A program made the position numbers and the translations under genes. A stretch of DNA of 64,000 bases from an uncultured Clostridium sp. (lineage in GTDB: Bacteria; Bacillota; Clostridia; Clostridiales; Clostridiaceae), in assembly GCF_937920395.1 (NCBI RefSeq), contig NZ_CALEVF010000039.1, positions 1 to 64,000 on the forward strand. Reading direction: 5' to 3'. The notes beneath the pieces are model-generated. The model saw nothing but the letters and a program-made list of their open reading frames with translations, did not search any database and was not told where the DNA came from. This document shows, in pieces, positions 16,696-24,866 of this stretch (position 1 is its first letter; each line of letters starts with the position of its first letter).

Positions 16696-16710
16696 AGTTA
16701 AATTAATTAG

Positions 16711-16741
16711 TATCAGCACTTTAAGAGTGTTGATATTTTTT
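16711..16741 (+). terminator. terminator of tRNA-Leu(AAG)
   Basis: TATCAGCAC (16711-16719) pairs with GTGTTGATA (16727-16735) with one G-U, followed by a run of Ts. It lies 15 bases after the tRNA CCA. Confidence 0.88.
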
Positions 16742-16760
16742 TATTTGAACAAGAAATGCC

Positions 16761-16815
16761 AAAACTTACAACACGTCTATTAGGAGTTTATTCTAGTAGA
16801 CGTGTTGTAAGTTTT
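16761..16815. repeat. perfect 19-bp inverted repeat
   Basis: The arms are 16761-16779 and 16797-16815 (starting AAAACTTACAACACG and ending CGTGTTGTAAGTTTT), identical as reverse complements, with a 17-base loop. It begins about 20 bases after the tRNA terminator and ends about 80 bases before a 41-aa gene. It has no long T-run, so it may be an extra bidirectional terminator, an RNA leader or a binding site. Confidence 0.75.
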
Positions 16816-16895
16816 AATTTGGTAAACTTAAAGTATAAAAGAATGAATTATAAAATGAAATAAGGAAAAACTAACATCTGAAAGAGGTGTTGTTT

Positions 16896-17021
16896 ATGAA
16901 AAATAAAAATAGTAATGTTAATAAAAATCAAGATAAATCTAATAAAAGTAAAGAAGAGAACCCTGTAGTTATTAATGGTGATACTAATATGAGAAAGCCT
17001 GTACGAGGATTAAGTAAATAG
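16896..17021 (+). CDS. small basic protein, 41 aa
   Basis: ATG 16896 follows GAAAGAGGTGTTGTTT, and the gene is closed by a perfect terminator at 17026-17062, so it is an independent unit. The product is strongly hydrophilic, rich in Lys, Asn and Ser, with the tail MRKPVRGLSK. Composition and size resemble small spore-associated or nucleic-acid-binding peptides, but I recognise no family. Codon use matches the host. Function unknown. Confidence 0.7.
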   Translation: MKNKNSNVNKNQDKSNKSKEENPVVINGDTNMRKPVRGLSK

Positions 17022-17025
17022 TGGC

Positions 17026-17062
17026 ATAAAGAGGATGTAAGTACATCCTCTTTATTTTTTTT
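17026..17062 (+). terminator. terminator of the 41-aa gene
   Basis: ATAAAGAGGATGTA (17026-17039) pairs perfectly with TACATCCTCTTTAT (17042-17055), followed by eight Ts. The loop is tight. Confidence 0.9.
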
Positions 17063-17136
17063 GTAAAACTAGTATCAAACTCTTACATTTAGCATAAATT
17101 GTTAATGTATTAATAATATTGAATGGGAGGGTAATT

Positions 17137-17658
17137 ATGAATATAGAAGACAACAATAGTGAAGATATAGACATGATTGAAGAATATGAAATGGTTCCAT
17201 TACAATCTATGATGTACGGATATGACCAAATGAATATGATGTCAAATGTGGGAATGCCCATGGGATCTATTCCGGATGTAAATTTTAATATGGGAATGAA
17301 TCAATACAGGGGAATAAATCCATGGATGGGTACAGGTCAATTTAATTATGCTAGGTCAATGAATGAATTTAATCAATCCTGTAGAATGTATAGAAATGAA
17401 AATATGGAAGATGATAGGGACGAAAATAGTGAACTGGGTTATAGTGATAAGTATCAGGATTCAAATCAATATGATAGACCTAGTATGACCTCTTCACCTA
17501 ATCTTCAAGTAAGTGAGGTAGATTCTATCGTTGAGAAAATTGAAAGGTATAATCCTGCAATTTTAAGGCGTTTGACTAGGAACGGAAATCCTTATGTAGA
17601 AGCAAGAGAAATAGTTACAAAAATTGTTAAAGTATCTCTTATGTACAAGGATGAATAG
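17137..17658 (+). CDS. Met/Asn/Tyr-rich hypothetical protein (coat-like composition)
   Basis: A 173-aa protein. ATG 17137 sits at the right distance from GGGAGGG; an ATG at 17119 precedes that site and was rejected. Residues about 1-120 are low complexity, rich in Met, Asn, Tyr, Asp and Gly (for example MNMMSNVGMPMG), and probably unstructured. The last 45 residues form an ordered, charged helix region (VEKIERYNPAILRRLTRNG). Such a composition is common in spore coat and exosporium proteins, so a coat role is a reasonable guess. It has no signal peptide and stands between two terminators. Confidence 0.7.
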   Translation: MNIEDNNSEDIDMIEEYEMVPLQSMMYGYDQMNMMSNVGMPMGSIPDVNFNMGMNQYRGINPWMGTGQFNYARSMNEFNQSCRMYRNENMEDDRDENSELGYSDKYQDSNQYDRPSMTSSPNLQVSEVDSIVEKIERYNPAILRRLTRNGNPYVEAREIVTKIVKVSLMYKDE

Positions 17659-17697
17659 AAAATAATCCTTATTTAACATAAAAACAAAATTCATTTT

Positions 17698-17731
17698 TAC
17701 AATAACCCTATAAATTTATAGGGTTATTGTA
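17698..17731. terminator. perfect 17-bp palindrome after the Met-rich gene
   Basis: TACAATAACCCTATAAA (17698-17714) is directly followed by its exact reverse complement (17715-17731). The flanks are T- and A-rich, so it can terminate in either direction. Confidence 0.75.
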
Positions 17732-17823
17732 ATTATATTATGTATATTTGTTTTTTTATTCTAAAATAAACTTTTGAATAATAATATTATAAATAAGGAC
17801 TTATTAAGTTAGGGGATGTTAAA

Positions 17824-18552
17824 GTGAGATATACAAGGTACAATTACAAACCACCTAAGAAAAATAACAATTTTATAATTGTTATTACATTAACATTAAT
17901 AGTTGCTATTGCTTTGGGCACTGTTTTTTCAAAACTTCTACCTAATAATAGTAAAATAGCGAGCGCAGATAATAAAAGCACTAAGGTAAGTTTGTTAAAG
18001 GATACAAAAACAAATAAAGTTAGTGTGGATGTTTCTAAAGATACAACTCAAGATAGTAGTAAAGAGTATGTAGCATTACAATGTGGCGTGTTTACCAAAA
18101 TGGCAACTGCATTGGCACTAAAAAATAGTTTAGCTGACTATGGTACACCATTTATTGTTGTGGAAGATAAGTTAAATAAAGTTATACTTGGTGTATATCC
18201 TAAAGGTGGAGCTGATAACATTATTAAGCAGCTTACGGCAAAAAAAATAATTTATGCAAAAATTAATTTTAAGCTACAGGGTAATGATTTAACAAGCGCG
18301 CAAACTAATGAAATGATTAGTGCGGATATTAAAATATTAAATAAGCTTTCGGAGAAAAATACTAAGGCATATACAACTGCAGAATTAAAAAAATGGGTGG
18401 GTGCATTAGGCGGTGCAGATAAGACAAATAAAAGTTACGCCTCAATGACTACGATAAAATCATATTTAACGACACTTCCAAAAGTATTAGAAAAAGACAA
18501 AGCAGAGGATGGATATATATATATATATAAATTTATAAAGAAACAGATATAA
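17824..18552 (+). CDS. SPOR domain membrane protein
   Basis: A 242-aa protein: a basic cytoplasmic N-terminus, one membrane helix (IIVITLTLIVAIALGTVF), a Ser/Lys/Asp linker, and an extracellular SPOR-like domain from about residue 80 (YVALQCGVFTKMATALALKN) to 145. SPOR domains bind denuded septal glycan, so a role in division or shape fits its place ahead of maf-radC-mre-min. The C-terminal 90 aa is uncharacterised. GTG 17824 follows TTAGGGGATGTT. An (AT)8 run at 18513-18528 codes for alternating Tyr and Ile near the end and could be slippage-prone. Confidence 0.8.
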   Translation: MRYTRYNYKPPKKNNNFIIVITLTLIVAIALGTVFSKLLPNNSKIASADNKSTKVSLLKDTKTNKVSVDVSKDTTQDSSKEYVALQCGVFTKMATALALKNSLADYGTPFIVVEDKLNKVILGVYPKGGADNIIKQLTAKKIIYAKINFKLQGNDLTSAQTNEMISADIKILNKLSEKNTKAYTTAELKKWVGALGGADKTNKSYASMTTIKSYLTTLPKVLEKDKAEDGYIYIYKFIKKQI

Positions 18553-18809
18553 TTGCAAATTTATATGTTTATTTTACATACTAATTAGATTATATATCAT
18601 TAAAATGATTAGAAATGGTAAAAACAGTGAAAATACAAATAGAGTATTAAATCTATTTGTATTTTTTTACGTTGGATTAATGGTGTAAAATGTATTGATT
18701 ATATTAAAATAAATATAAATTTTTTTTGAATAATAATTTAATGCACTTGTGTATGAATTTATTAAATGTTAAAATGTATAAGATATATAAGTAAGGTGGG
18801 AGGTACAAT

Positions 18810-19070
18810 TTGAAAAGCGCAGAAAGAAAAAATCCATATTTTGTTTTTTTTATAATGATAGGAGCTATTTCTGGAAGTTGCATAGGTGAGCTATTAGGAG
18901 ACAACGTGGTGGCACTTAAATTTTTGAAGAGTACATACACCATAGGTACAAGTAATCCTATGCTTATAGATTTTAAAGTCTTTGCAGTAACTTTCGGTAT
19001 AAATTTTAATATAAGTATTATGACTATTATAGGCATTATTTTGGCAATAATATTATATAGAAAATATTAG
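18810..19070 (+). CDS. DUF4321 family small membrane protein
   Basis: An 86-aa protein with two membrane helices, one near the N-terminus (YFVFFIMIGAISGSCIGELLG) and one at the C-terminus (SIMTIIGIILAIILY). The G-x-x-x-G-x-LLG pattern and the position just before maf match the conserved DUF4321 proteins of clostridia. TTG 18810 follows GGTGGGAGGTACAA. It is probably the first gene of the maf-radC-mreBCD unit. Function unknown. Confidence 0.8.
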   Translation: MKSAERKNPYFVFFIMIGAISGSCIGELLGDNVVALKFLKSTYTIGTSNPMLIDFKVFAVTFGINFNISIMTIIGIILAIILYRKY

Positions 19071-19080
19071 GAGTGATGTA

Positions 19081-19656
19081 GTGGATATTATTTTAGCTTC
19101 TGCCTCGCCGCGAAGGGCTGAACTTTTAAAAAAAATAACTAGTAATTTTGAGATAATGGAAAGCGACTTTGAAGAAAGTGACATATTATTTTCTGGAAAT
19201 TGTGGGGACTACGTTATGACCTTAGCAAAAGGTAAGGCTATAGCTATTTGTAATAGCGTGAAAAAACCTGCTATTATAATAGGTTGCGATACTGTTGTTT
19301 ACTTTAAGGGTAAAGTGCTTGGAAAACCTAAAGATATTTATGAGGCTTTTAAAATGCTTAGCGATTTAAGTAACAATACACATGAGGTATATACAGGCAT
19401 TGCGGTAATAAATGCTCAGACTCAGGAAATTAATACTGATTATGTTTGTACAAAAGTAAAATTTTCAAAGTTATCAGACAAAGAAATAAATAATTACATA
19501 GAATCAAAAGAGCCATTAGACATGGCTGGAGCTTATGCAATACAAGGAGGAGCATCTTTATTTGTTCAAGAAATAGAGGGCTGTTACTATAGTGTAGTGG
19601 GGTTGCCAGTGAATAAATTATATTATATGTTAAGGGAAATGGGGGTCAATCTATAA
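19081..19656 (+). CDS. maf: Maf family nucleotide pyrophosphatase
   Basis: A 191-aa cytosolic nucleoside triphosphate pyrophosphatase that removes non-canonical nucleotides or dTTP/UTP and has been linked to septum arrest. The signature ILASASPRRAELLKK is at the N-terminus, GCDTVV carries the catalytic Asp, and GKPKDI with EPLDMAGAYAIQG completes the family. GTG 19081 follows TTAGGAGTGATGTA, 10 bases after DUF4321. It is transcribed with radC and mreBCD. Confidence 0.94.
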   Translation: MDIILASASPRRAELLKKITSNFEIMESDFEESDILFSGNCGDYVMTLAKGKAIAICNSVKKPAIIIGCDTVVYFKGKVLGKPKDIYEAFKMLSDLSNNTHEVYTGIAVINAQTQEINTDYVCTKVKFSKLSDKEINNYIESKEPLDMAGAYAIQGGASLFVQEIEGCYYSVVGLPVNKLYYMLREMGVNL

Positions 19657-19667
19657 GGGAGTTGTTT

Positions 19668-20354
19668 ATGGGTATGACGTTCAAAATCATGGATTTGCCT
19701 CAAAATGAAAGACCAAGGGAAAAATTGTTAAGATATGGTGCTGAAAATTTATCAAACAATGAACTATTAGCTATAATACTTAGAATAGGATCAAAAAATG
19801 AAAATATTATAAGTCTTTGTAGTAGAATAATAGCTGAGTGTGGCGGACTAAATGGACTTTTCAGTTCAAGTGCAGAGGAATTTATGAATTTAAAAGGTGT
19901 TGGTAAAGCCAAAGCTACACAACTTTTAGCACTTATAGAAATTTCAAAAAGATTTAGAAGCTATAAATCAGGAGAAGAATATAAAATTACATCACCAAAA
20001 GATGTTGCACAGTACCTTATGGAGGAAATGAGATACCTAAAAAAGGAATATCTTAAATTGGTAATGCTAAACACAAAAAATGTAATTATTAGTATAAAAG
20101 ATATCTCAATTGGTAATTTGAATACTTCAATAGTTCATCCAAGAGAAGTTTTTTACGAAGCTATTAAAAAGTGTAGTGCGTCCGTTGTTATTTGTCACAA
20201 TCACCCGTCAGGAGACCCAACTCCTAGTAAAGAAGACATAAACATTACTATAAGACTTAAAGAATGTGGCAAATTATTGGGAATAGAGCTGCTTGATCAT
20301 ATAATTATTGGTAACGGAGTTTATACGAGTTTAAAAGAAAAAGGAATGCTTTAG
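19668..20354 (+). CDS. radC: DNA repair protein RadC homologue
   Basis: A 228-aa JAB/MPN-domain protein. The N-terminal helix-hairpin-helix part contains [15 protein letters not shown], and the C-terminal metalloprotease-like motif is [15 protein letters not shown] (H-x-H, S, D). Its biochemical role is unsettled despite the name. I chose ATG 19668 because AAGGGAG lies six bases upstream; a TTG six bases earlier is less well placed. It lies between maf and mreB as in Bacillus and Clostridium. Confidence 0.94.
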   Translation: MGMTFKIMDLPQNERPREKLLRYGAENLSNNELLAIILRIGSKNENIISLCSRIIAECGGLNGLFSSSAEEFMNLKGVGKAKATQLLALIEISKRFRSYKSGEEYKITSPKDVAQYLMEEMRYLKKEYLKLVMLNTKNVIISIKDISIGNLNTSIVHPREVFYEAIKKCSASVVICHNHPSGDPTPSKEDINITIRLKECGKLLGIELLDHIIIGNGVYTSLKEKGML

Positions 20355-20374
20355 ATATGAGAGGAGAAATTATA

Positions 20375-21382
20375 ATGGGAATATTCGGAACGTCTCGTGA
20401 TATGGGAATAGATTTAGGAACAGCAAATACATTAGTTTACTTGAAGGGGAAAGGAATTGTATTAAGAGAACCTTCGGTTGTAGCTATAAATATAAATACT
20501 AATAAAGTTCTAGCCGTTGGTGAAGAAGCTAAACAAATGATAGGTAGAACTCCAGGTAACATAGTTGCTATACGTCCTATGAAAGATGGAGTAATTGCAG
20601 ATTTTGATATTACTGAAAAAATGCTTAGACATTTTATAAGTAAAGTTAGTCCAAAAGGATTTACAAGTCCAAGAATTGTAGTTGGATATCCATCTGGCGT
20701 AACTGAGGTTGAAAAAAGAGCAATAGAGGGAGCAACTAAAAGTGCCGGAGCAAGAGATGCATATTTAATGGAAGAACCATTTGCAGCAGCCATTGGAGCA
20801 GGACTTCCTGTAAATGAGCCAACTGGAAGTATGATAGTGGATATTGGTGGAGGAACTACAGAGGTTGCCATAATATCACTTGGTGGAATTGTAACGTGCA
20901 AATCGTTAAGAGTTGCAGGTGATGAATTCGATCAATCTATAATAGCTTTTGTTAAGAAACAATATAGTCTTATGATAGGTGAGAGAACTGCAGAAAATAT
21001 TAAAATGGAACTTGGGTCAGTATATGAACAAGAAGATGATGATATGAGTATGGAGATAACAGGAAGAGATCTAATAACAGGACTTCCAAAAGTTATAGAG
21101 GTAACACAAAAGGAAGTAAGAGAAGCACTAAGTGAGCCAGTTCAATCGATAATTGAAGCAATAATAACAACCCTTGAAAAAACCCCACCAGAGCTTGCAT
21201 CAGATATAATGGAAAAAGGAATTATGTTAACTGGTGGAGGAGCGCTTCTAAAAGGAATAGATGCACTTATCAACAGGGAAACACATATGCCTGTACACAT
21301 AGCTGAAAACCCACTTGATTGTGTTGCTATAGGAGCAGGAAAAGCTCTCGATAATATAGATGTTATGAGTAAAAGAAGGTAA
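20375..21382 (+). CDS. mreB: rod shape-determining protein MreB
   Basis: A 335-aa bacterial actin that forms membrane-associated filaments guiding lateral wall synthesis. The N-terminal membrane-binding segment MGIFGTSRD is followed by phosphate-1 GIDLGTANT, then [18 protein letters not shown] (phosphate 2) and [12 protein letters not shown] (adenosine motif). ATG 20375 follows GAGGAGAAATTATA. It is the first of mreBCD, three bases from mreC. Length and motifs are normal. Confidence 0.97.
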   Translation: MGIFGTSRDMGIDLGTANTLVYLKGKGIVLREPSVVAININTNKVLAVGEEAKQMIGRTPGNIVAIRPMKDGVIADFDITEKMLRHFISKVSPKGFTSPRIVVGYPSGVTEVEKRAIEGATKSAGARDAYLMEEPFAAAIGAGLPVNEPTGSMIVDIGGGTTEVAIISLGGIVTCKSLRVAGDEFDQSIIAFVKKQYSLMIGERTAENIKMELGSVYEQEDDDMSMEITGRDLITGLPKVIEVTQKEVREALSEPVQSIIEAIITTLEKTPPELASDIMEKGIMLTGGGALLKGIDALINRETHMPVHIAENPLDCVAIGAGKALDNIDVMSKRR

Positions 21383-21384
21383 AT

Positions 21385-22236
21385 ATGAGATTTTTAAAAA
21401 ATAAACTGGCAGTAGTTATTATATTACTGTCAGTTACCTTTTTATCACTAATAGGTTATAGTGTAAACCGAGAGAAAATGTCTTTTGTGGAAAATGGTGT
21501 TGGGGTAACAATAAATTCAGTACAAGGTGTGTTTTTTAATGGCTTTTTTAAAATAAAAAATTCTTTTAAGTTTATAACTAACATTTCAAATGTTAAGAAG
21601 GAAAATGAAGAACTTAAGAAGACTAACAGTGAGTTACAATCCAAAGCACTAGAATATACTGCCTCAATAAAGGAAAATGAGAGATTAAGGCAAATGTATA
21701 AATTTTCAACTAAAAATGCTCAATATAATTATGTAGGTGCTGATATAAATGGGTTATGTGGTAATAGTTTTTCAGATGGATTTACAATAAACAAGGGTGA
21801 AAATAAAGGCATAAAAAAAGGAATGGTTGCTATAACCGGGGATGGACTTGTAGGACAAGTTACATCAGTGGGTGATAATTGGTCAATAGTACAGTGTTTA
21901 TCTAATGAAAATATCGCAGTGGCTGGGCTTGTTGATAAAACAAGAGATAATAATGGTATTGTCAAAGGATATACAGATGCTAAAAATAAATCGCTTGCAC
22001 AAATACAACGTCTTTCTTTAGATTCAAAAATAAAGAAAGGTGATGTAATAATGACATCTGGACTTGGACGAATATATCCAGCCGGAATAAGAATTGGAAG
22101 TGTCCTAAGTGTGCATGAGGATAAGGGTGAAGTAATGAAGAGTGCCATAATAAAACCATATGTAGATTTTTCGAAAATAGAAGAAGTTTTTATTGTCGTA
22201 CCAAAAGATACAACAGCTGGAGAAATAAAATATTAG
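21385..22236 (+). CDS. mreC: rod shape-determining protein MreC
   Basis: A 283-aa membrane protein: N-terminal helix (LAVVIILLSVTFLSLIGYSV), a coiled coil around residues 65-105 rich in Glu and Lys, then a two-barrel periplasmic-side domain (GDGLVGQVTSVGDNWS; TSGLGRIYPAGIRIG). MreC links MreB/MreD to the wall synthases and activates the RodA-PBP2 pair. ATG 21385 is three bases after mreB, with AGAAGG as binding site. Complete by length. Confidence 0.95.
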   Translation: MRFLKNKLAVVIILLSVTFLSLIGYSVNREKMSFVENGVGVTINSVQGVFFNGFFKIKNSFKFITNISNVKKENEELKKTNSELQSKALEYTASIKENERLRQMYKFSTKNAQYNYVGADINGLCGNSFSDGFTINKGENKGIKKGMVAITGDGLVGQVTSVGDNWSIVQCLSNENIAVAGLVDKTRDNNGIVKGYTDAKNKSLAQIQRLSLDSKIKKGDVIMTSGLGRIYPAGIRIGSVLSVHEDKGEVMKSAIIKPYVDFSKIEEVFIVVPKDTTAGEIKY

Positions 22237-22246
22237 GGGTTGGATT

Positions 22247-22738
22247 ATGAAGAGGATATTAACAATAGTGCTTTTATGTATTCTATTTCTAATATTAGAT
22301 AATACTTTAATGCCTTTACTTAAGATAAATGGTGCATATCCAAGCCTATTATTTGTATTTGCATTGTGCTACTCTATTGTTAGTTCTCCAAGGGACGCAA
22401 TAATAATTGGAGTTTTCACTGGTGCACTTCAGGATGTGTATTTTTTTAATGCGTTTGGAATCAATATGTTAAGCAATATGCTTATGTGTTTTGTAGCTGC
22501 ATATATAGGTAAAAGTATATTTCTTGAAAAATCTTTTTTCCCAATAATATCATCTTTTGTGTTAAGTTTAGTAAAGGGTTTAATAGTATTTTCTCTATTG
22601 TTTTTTATAAAACAAAATATGTATATGGGAGTAATAATATATCAAGCAATATACAATTTGGTAGTTTCTATTTTTATGTATAAATTTGCATACAAACTAT
22701 CCCAGAAGCAATATATGAAGCGGGAGTGGAAGTTTTAA
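22247..22738 (+). CDS. mreD: rod shape-determining protein MreD
   Basis: A 163-aa integral membrane protein of about five or six helices, with typical clostridial MreD features: a start MKRILTIVLLCILFLILDNT and the GALQDVYFFNAFGINML segment. It works with MreC in the elongasome. ATG 22247 follows TAGGGGTTGGATT. A class B penicillin-binding protein gene usually follows in clostridia, but here mreD is followed by a terminator and then minC. Confidence 0.93.
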   Translation: MKRILTIVLLCILFLILDNTLMPLLKINGAYPSLLFVFALCYSIVSSPRDAIIIGVFTGALQDVYFFNAFGINMLSNMLMCFVAAYIGKSIFLEKSFFPIISSFVLSLVKGLIVFSLLFFIKQNMYMGVIIYQAIYNLVVSIFMYKFAYKLSQKQYMKREWKF

Positions 22739-22785
22739 CAAAAGTATTTCTAAATTATTATTAAAAGGTCGATAGAATACTTAAT

Positions 22786-22823
22786 AAATAAACTCTGACA
22801 AATTTGTTTGTTGGAGTTTATTT
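22786..22823 (+). terminator. terminator after mreD
   Basis: AAATAAACTC (22786-22795) pairs with GAGTTTATTT (22814-22823) around an 18-base loop. The remaining space to minC (to 23025) is AT-rich and holds no gene; a weak TTGAAA box near 22894 could belong to a minC promoter. Confidence 0.65.
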
Positions 22824-23025
22824 AAATTTATAAGGATAAATATATATATATAAATATTAATATTAAAATTAAGCAGGAATTTACTTGCATTATGTTGAAA
22901 TAATAAGATAAGCTAAGTTATGTAACAGTTCAATTATGGGGTAAAATAATTAATAACTGATTTAGGGGCTTTTTATTTATTTTAGTGTCCCATATACACC
23001 AGATGAGAGCTAGGAGGTTAAAATT

Positions 23026-23658
23026 ATGGTTACAGATAAAATTGTTATTAAAGGAAATAAAGAAGGACTAAATGTAGTTATAAATATGAACCATTTTAGT
23101 GATTTTGATGATATGCTAGAAGCTTTAATTGCTAAGCTTGCGCAGGGAAGGAAATTTTACAAAGGTAGTACTTTAAAAATAACTACTGAACTAAAATACA
23201 TAAATGAGAGGGAAAGTAGAAAATTAAAGGAAATCTTATTTGATGAATTTTTAATCAGTGATTGTATTTTTCAGAATCAAGATGAACCTATTGGAAATGT
23301 GTTTACTGGCATATATGAAGGAAGAACTAAATTTTTAAGGAAAACAATAAGAAGTGGACAAAGCATAAATTATCCTGGCAACATAATTATAATTGGTGAT
23401 GTAAATCCAGGAGCTGAAATTTATGCAGCAGGAAATATAATTGTATTTGGTACTTTAAGAGGAGTTGTTCATGCAGGTTCTAACGGAAATGAAAAAGCTA
23501 TAATTGCTGCATTTAGGTTAGAACCTCAAATACTCCAGATCGGTGGCGTTGTAACGAGGTCTCCTGAAGACGAAGTTAAACCTAAATATCCTGAGGTTGC
23601 AAAAATTAAAAATGGAAATATTATTGTAGAACCGTATTTACCTAATAAATATATTTAA
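23026..23658 (+). CDS. minC: septum site-determining protein MinC
   Basis: A 210-aa inhibitor of FtsZ assembly. The N-terminal half is the FtsZ-inhibiting domain ([16 protein letters not shown]). The C-terminal beta-helix binds MinD and is clear: [19 protein letters not shown], then the [18 protein letters not shown] segment and VHAGS. ATG 23026 follows GCTAGGAGGTTAAAATT. It is the first gene of minC-minD-minE. Confidence 0.95.
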   Translation: MVTDKIVIKGNKEGLNVVINMNHFSDFDDMLEALIAKLAQGRKFYKGSTLKITTELKYINERESRKLKEILFDEFLISDCIFQNQDEPIGNVFTGIYEGRTKFLRKTIRSGQSINYPGNIIIIGDVNPGAEIYAAGNIIVFGTLRGVVHAGSNGNEKAIIAAFRLEPQILQIGGVVTRSPEDEVKPKYPEVAKIKNGNIIVEPYLPNKYI

Positions 23659-23671
23659 TGGAGGAATTCAC

Positions 23672-24475
23672 ATGGGAGAATCTATAGTTATAACTTCGGG
23701 TAAGGGTGGCGTAGGTAAAACGACGACCACAGCGAATATTGGAACAGCTATTGCATCAATGGATAAGAAGGTTGTAGTAATTGATGGAGATACAGGACTT
23801 AGAAACCTTGATGTTTTGATGGGACTTGAGAATAGAGTGGTATTTACATTGGTAGATGTTATTGAAAAAAGATGTAGACTAAAACAAGCCCTAATAAAAG
23901 ACAAAAGATTTAATAACTTATTTTTATTGCCAACAGCTCAAACAAGAGATAAAAATGATATTAATATAAAAGATATGCTTATGGTTGTAAATGAGTTAAA
24001 GGAAGAGTTTGATTATGTTATTATAGACTGTCCTGCTGGGATTGAGCAAGGATTTGAAAATGCTATAGTTGGAGCAGATAGAGCTATTATAGTTGTAAAT
24101 CCGGAACTTACTTCTGTAAGAGATGCTGATAGGGTAATAGGGAAATTGGATTCCAAAGGAATTGATAGACATGAGGTTATAATTAACAGAATGAACTATG
24201 AGATGACAAAGAATGGGGACATGTTGTCTGTAGATGATATTATAGAGTGCCTTGCAATTAAATTAATTGGAGTTGTGCCAGATGATAGGAAGGTTACAAT
24301 TTCTACTAATAAGGGTGAGCCGATTGTTCTTGATGAGAAGTCAATTGCTGGACTCGCTTTTAAAAACATAGCAAGGAGAATAATGGGAGAGGAAGTAACC
24401 TATGCTTCATTAAATGGAGCGTCAAGTGAGGCAGGATTTTTTGCTGCTATAAAAAGGATGTTTAAAGCAATATAA
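23672..24475 (+). CDS. minD: septum site-determining ATPase MinD
   Basis: A 267-aa deviant Walker A ATPase (TSGKGGVGKTTTTANIG) that binds the membrane in its ATP form and recruits MinC to the poles. IDGDTGLRNLDVLMGLENR and IDCPAGIEQGFENA are diagnostic. The C-terminal amphipathic targeting helix is present as AGFFAAIKRMFKAI. ATG follows GGAGGAATTCAC, 13 bases after minC. Complete. Confidence 0.97.
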   Translation: MGESIVITSGKGGVGKTTTTANIGTAIASMDKKVVVIDGDTGLRNLDVLMGLENRVVFTLVDVIEKRCRLKQALIKDKRFNNLFLLPTAQTRDKNDINIKDMLMVVNELKEEFDYVIIDCPAGIEQGFENAIVGADRAIIVVNPELTSVRDADRVIGKLDSKGIDRHEVIINRMNYEMTKNGDMLSVDDIIECLAIKLIGVVPDDRKVTISTNKGEPIVLDEKSIAGLAFKNIARRIMGEEVTYASLNGASSEAGFFAAIKRMFKAI

Positions 24476-24488
24476 AGGGGGGACATAG

Positions 24489-24752
24489 ATGAATTTATTT
24501 AAAATATTTTCTAACAAAATTTTCTCAAAGGATATTGCAAGTGATAGATTAAAACTAATTTTAATACATGATAGAGCAGATATTTCACCTGATTTTTTGG
24601 AAATGATCAAAAGTGATATATTACAGGTTATTTCAAAATACGCTGAAATAGAAACTGGAGATATTGAGGTTAGATTAACAACAACGGATGAGTATGAAGG
24701 AAATTCACCGGCGCTAATTGCAAATATTCCAATAAAAAAGATAAAAAGATAA
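24489..24752 (+). CDS. minE: cell division topological specificity factor MinE
   Basis: An 87-aa protein that stimulates MinD ATPase and makes the Min system oscillate. The N-terminal amphipathic part (LFKIFSNKIFSKDIASDRLK) and the C-terminal dimer domain (DILQVISKYAEI) fit MinE. ATG 24489 follows AAGGGGGGACATAG, 13 bases after minD. A terminator follows. Presence of MinE rather than DivIVA-type topology alone suggests oscillating division control. Confidence 0.94.
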   Translation: MNLFKIFSNKIFSKDIASDRLKLILIHDRADISPDFLEMIKSDILQVISKYAEIETGDIEVRLTTTDEYEGNSPALIANIPIKKIKR

Positions 24753-24760
24753 GAGTCCTA

Positions 24761-24802
24761 AGCTATGTATAATTAACAACTTATGCATAGCTATTTTATT
24801 TT
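24761..24802 (+). terminator. terminator of the min operon
   Basis: AGCTATGTATAA (24761-24772) pairs with TTATGCATAGCT (24781-24792) with one U-G, followed by ATTTTATTTT. Confidence 0.8.
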
Positions 24803-24866
24803 TATATGATATAATCATATTTGTTACGAGCTGAGAAGCAGCACGAAGATGGAGGTTGGTTAAATC

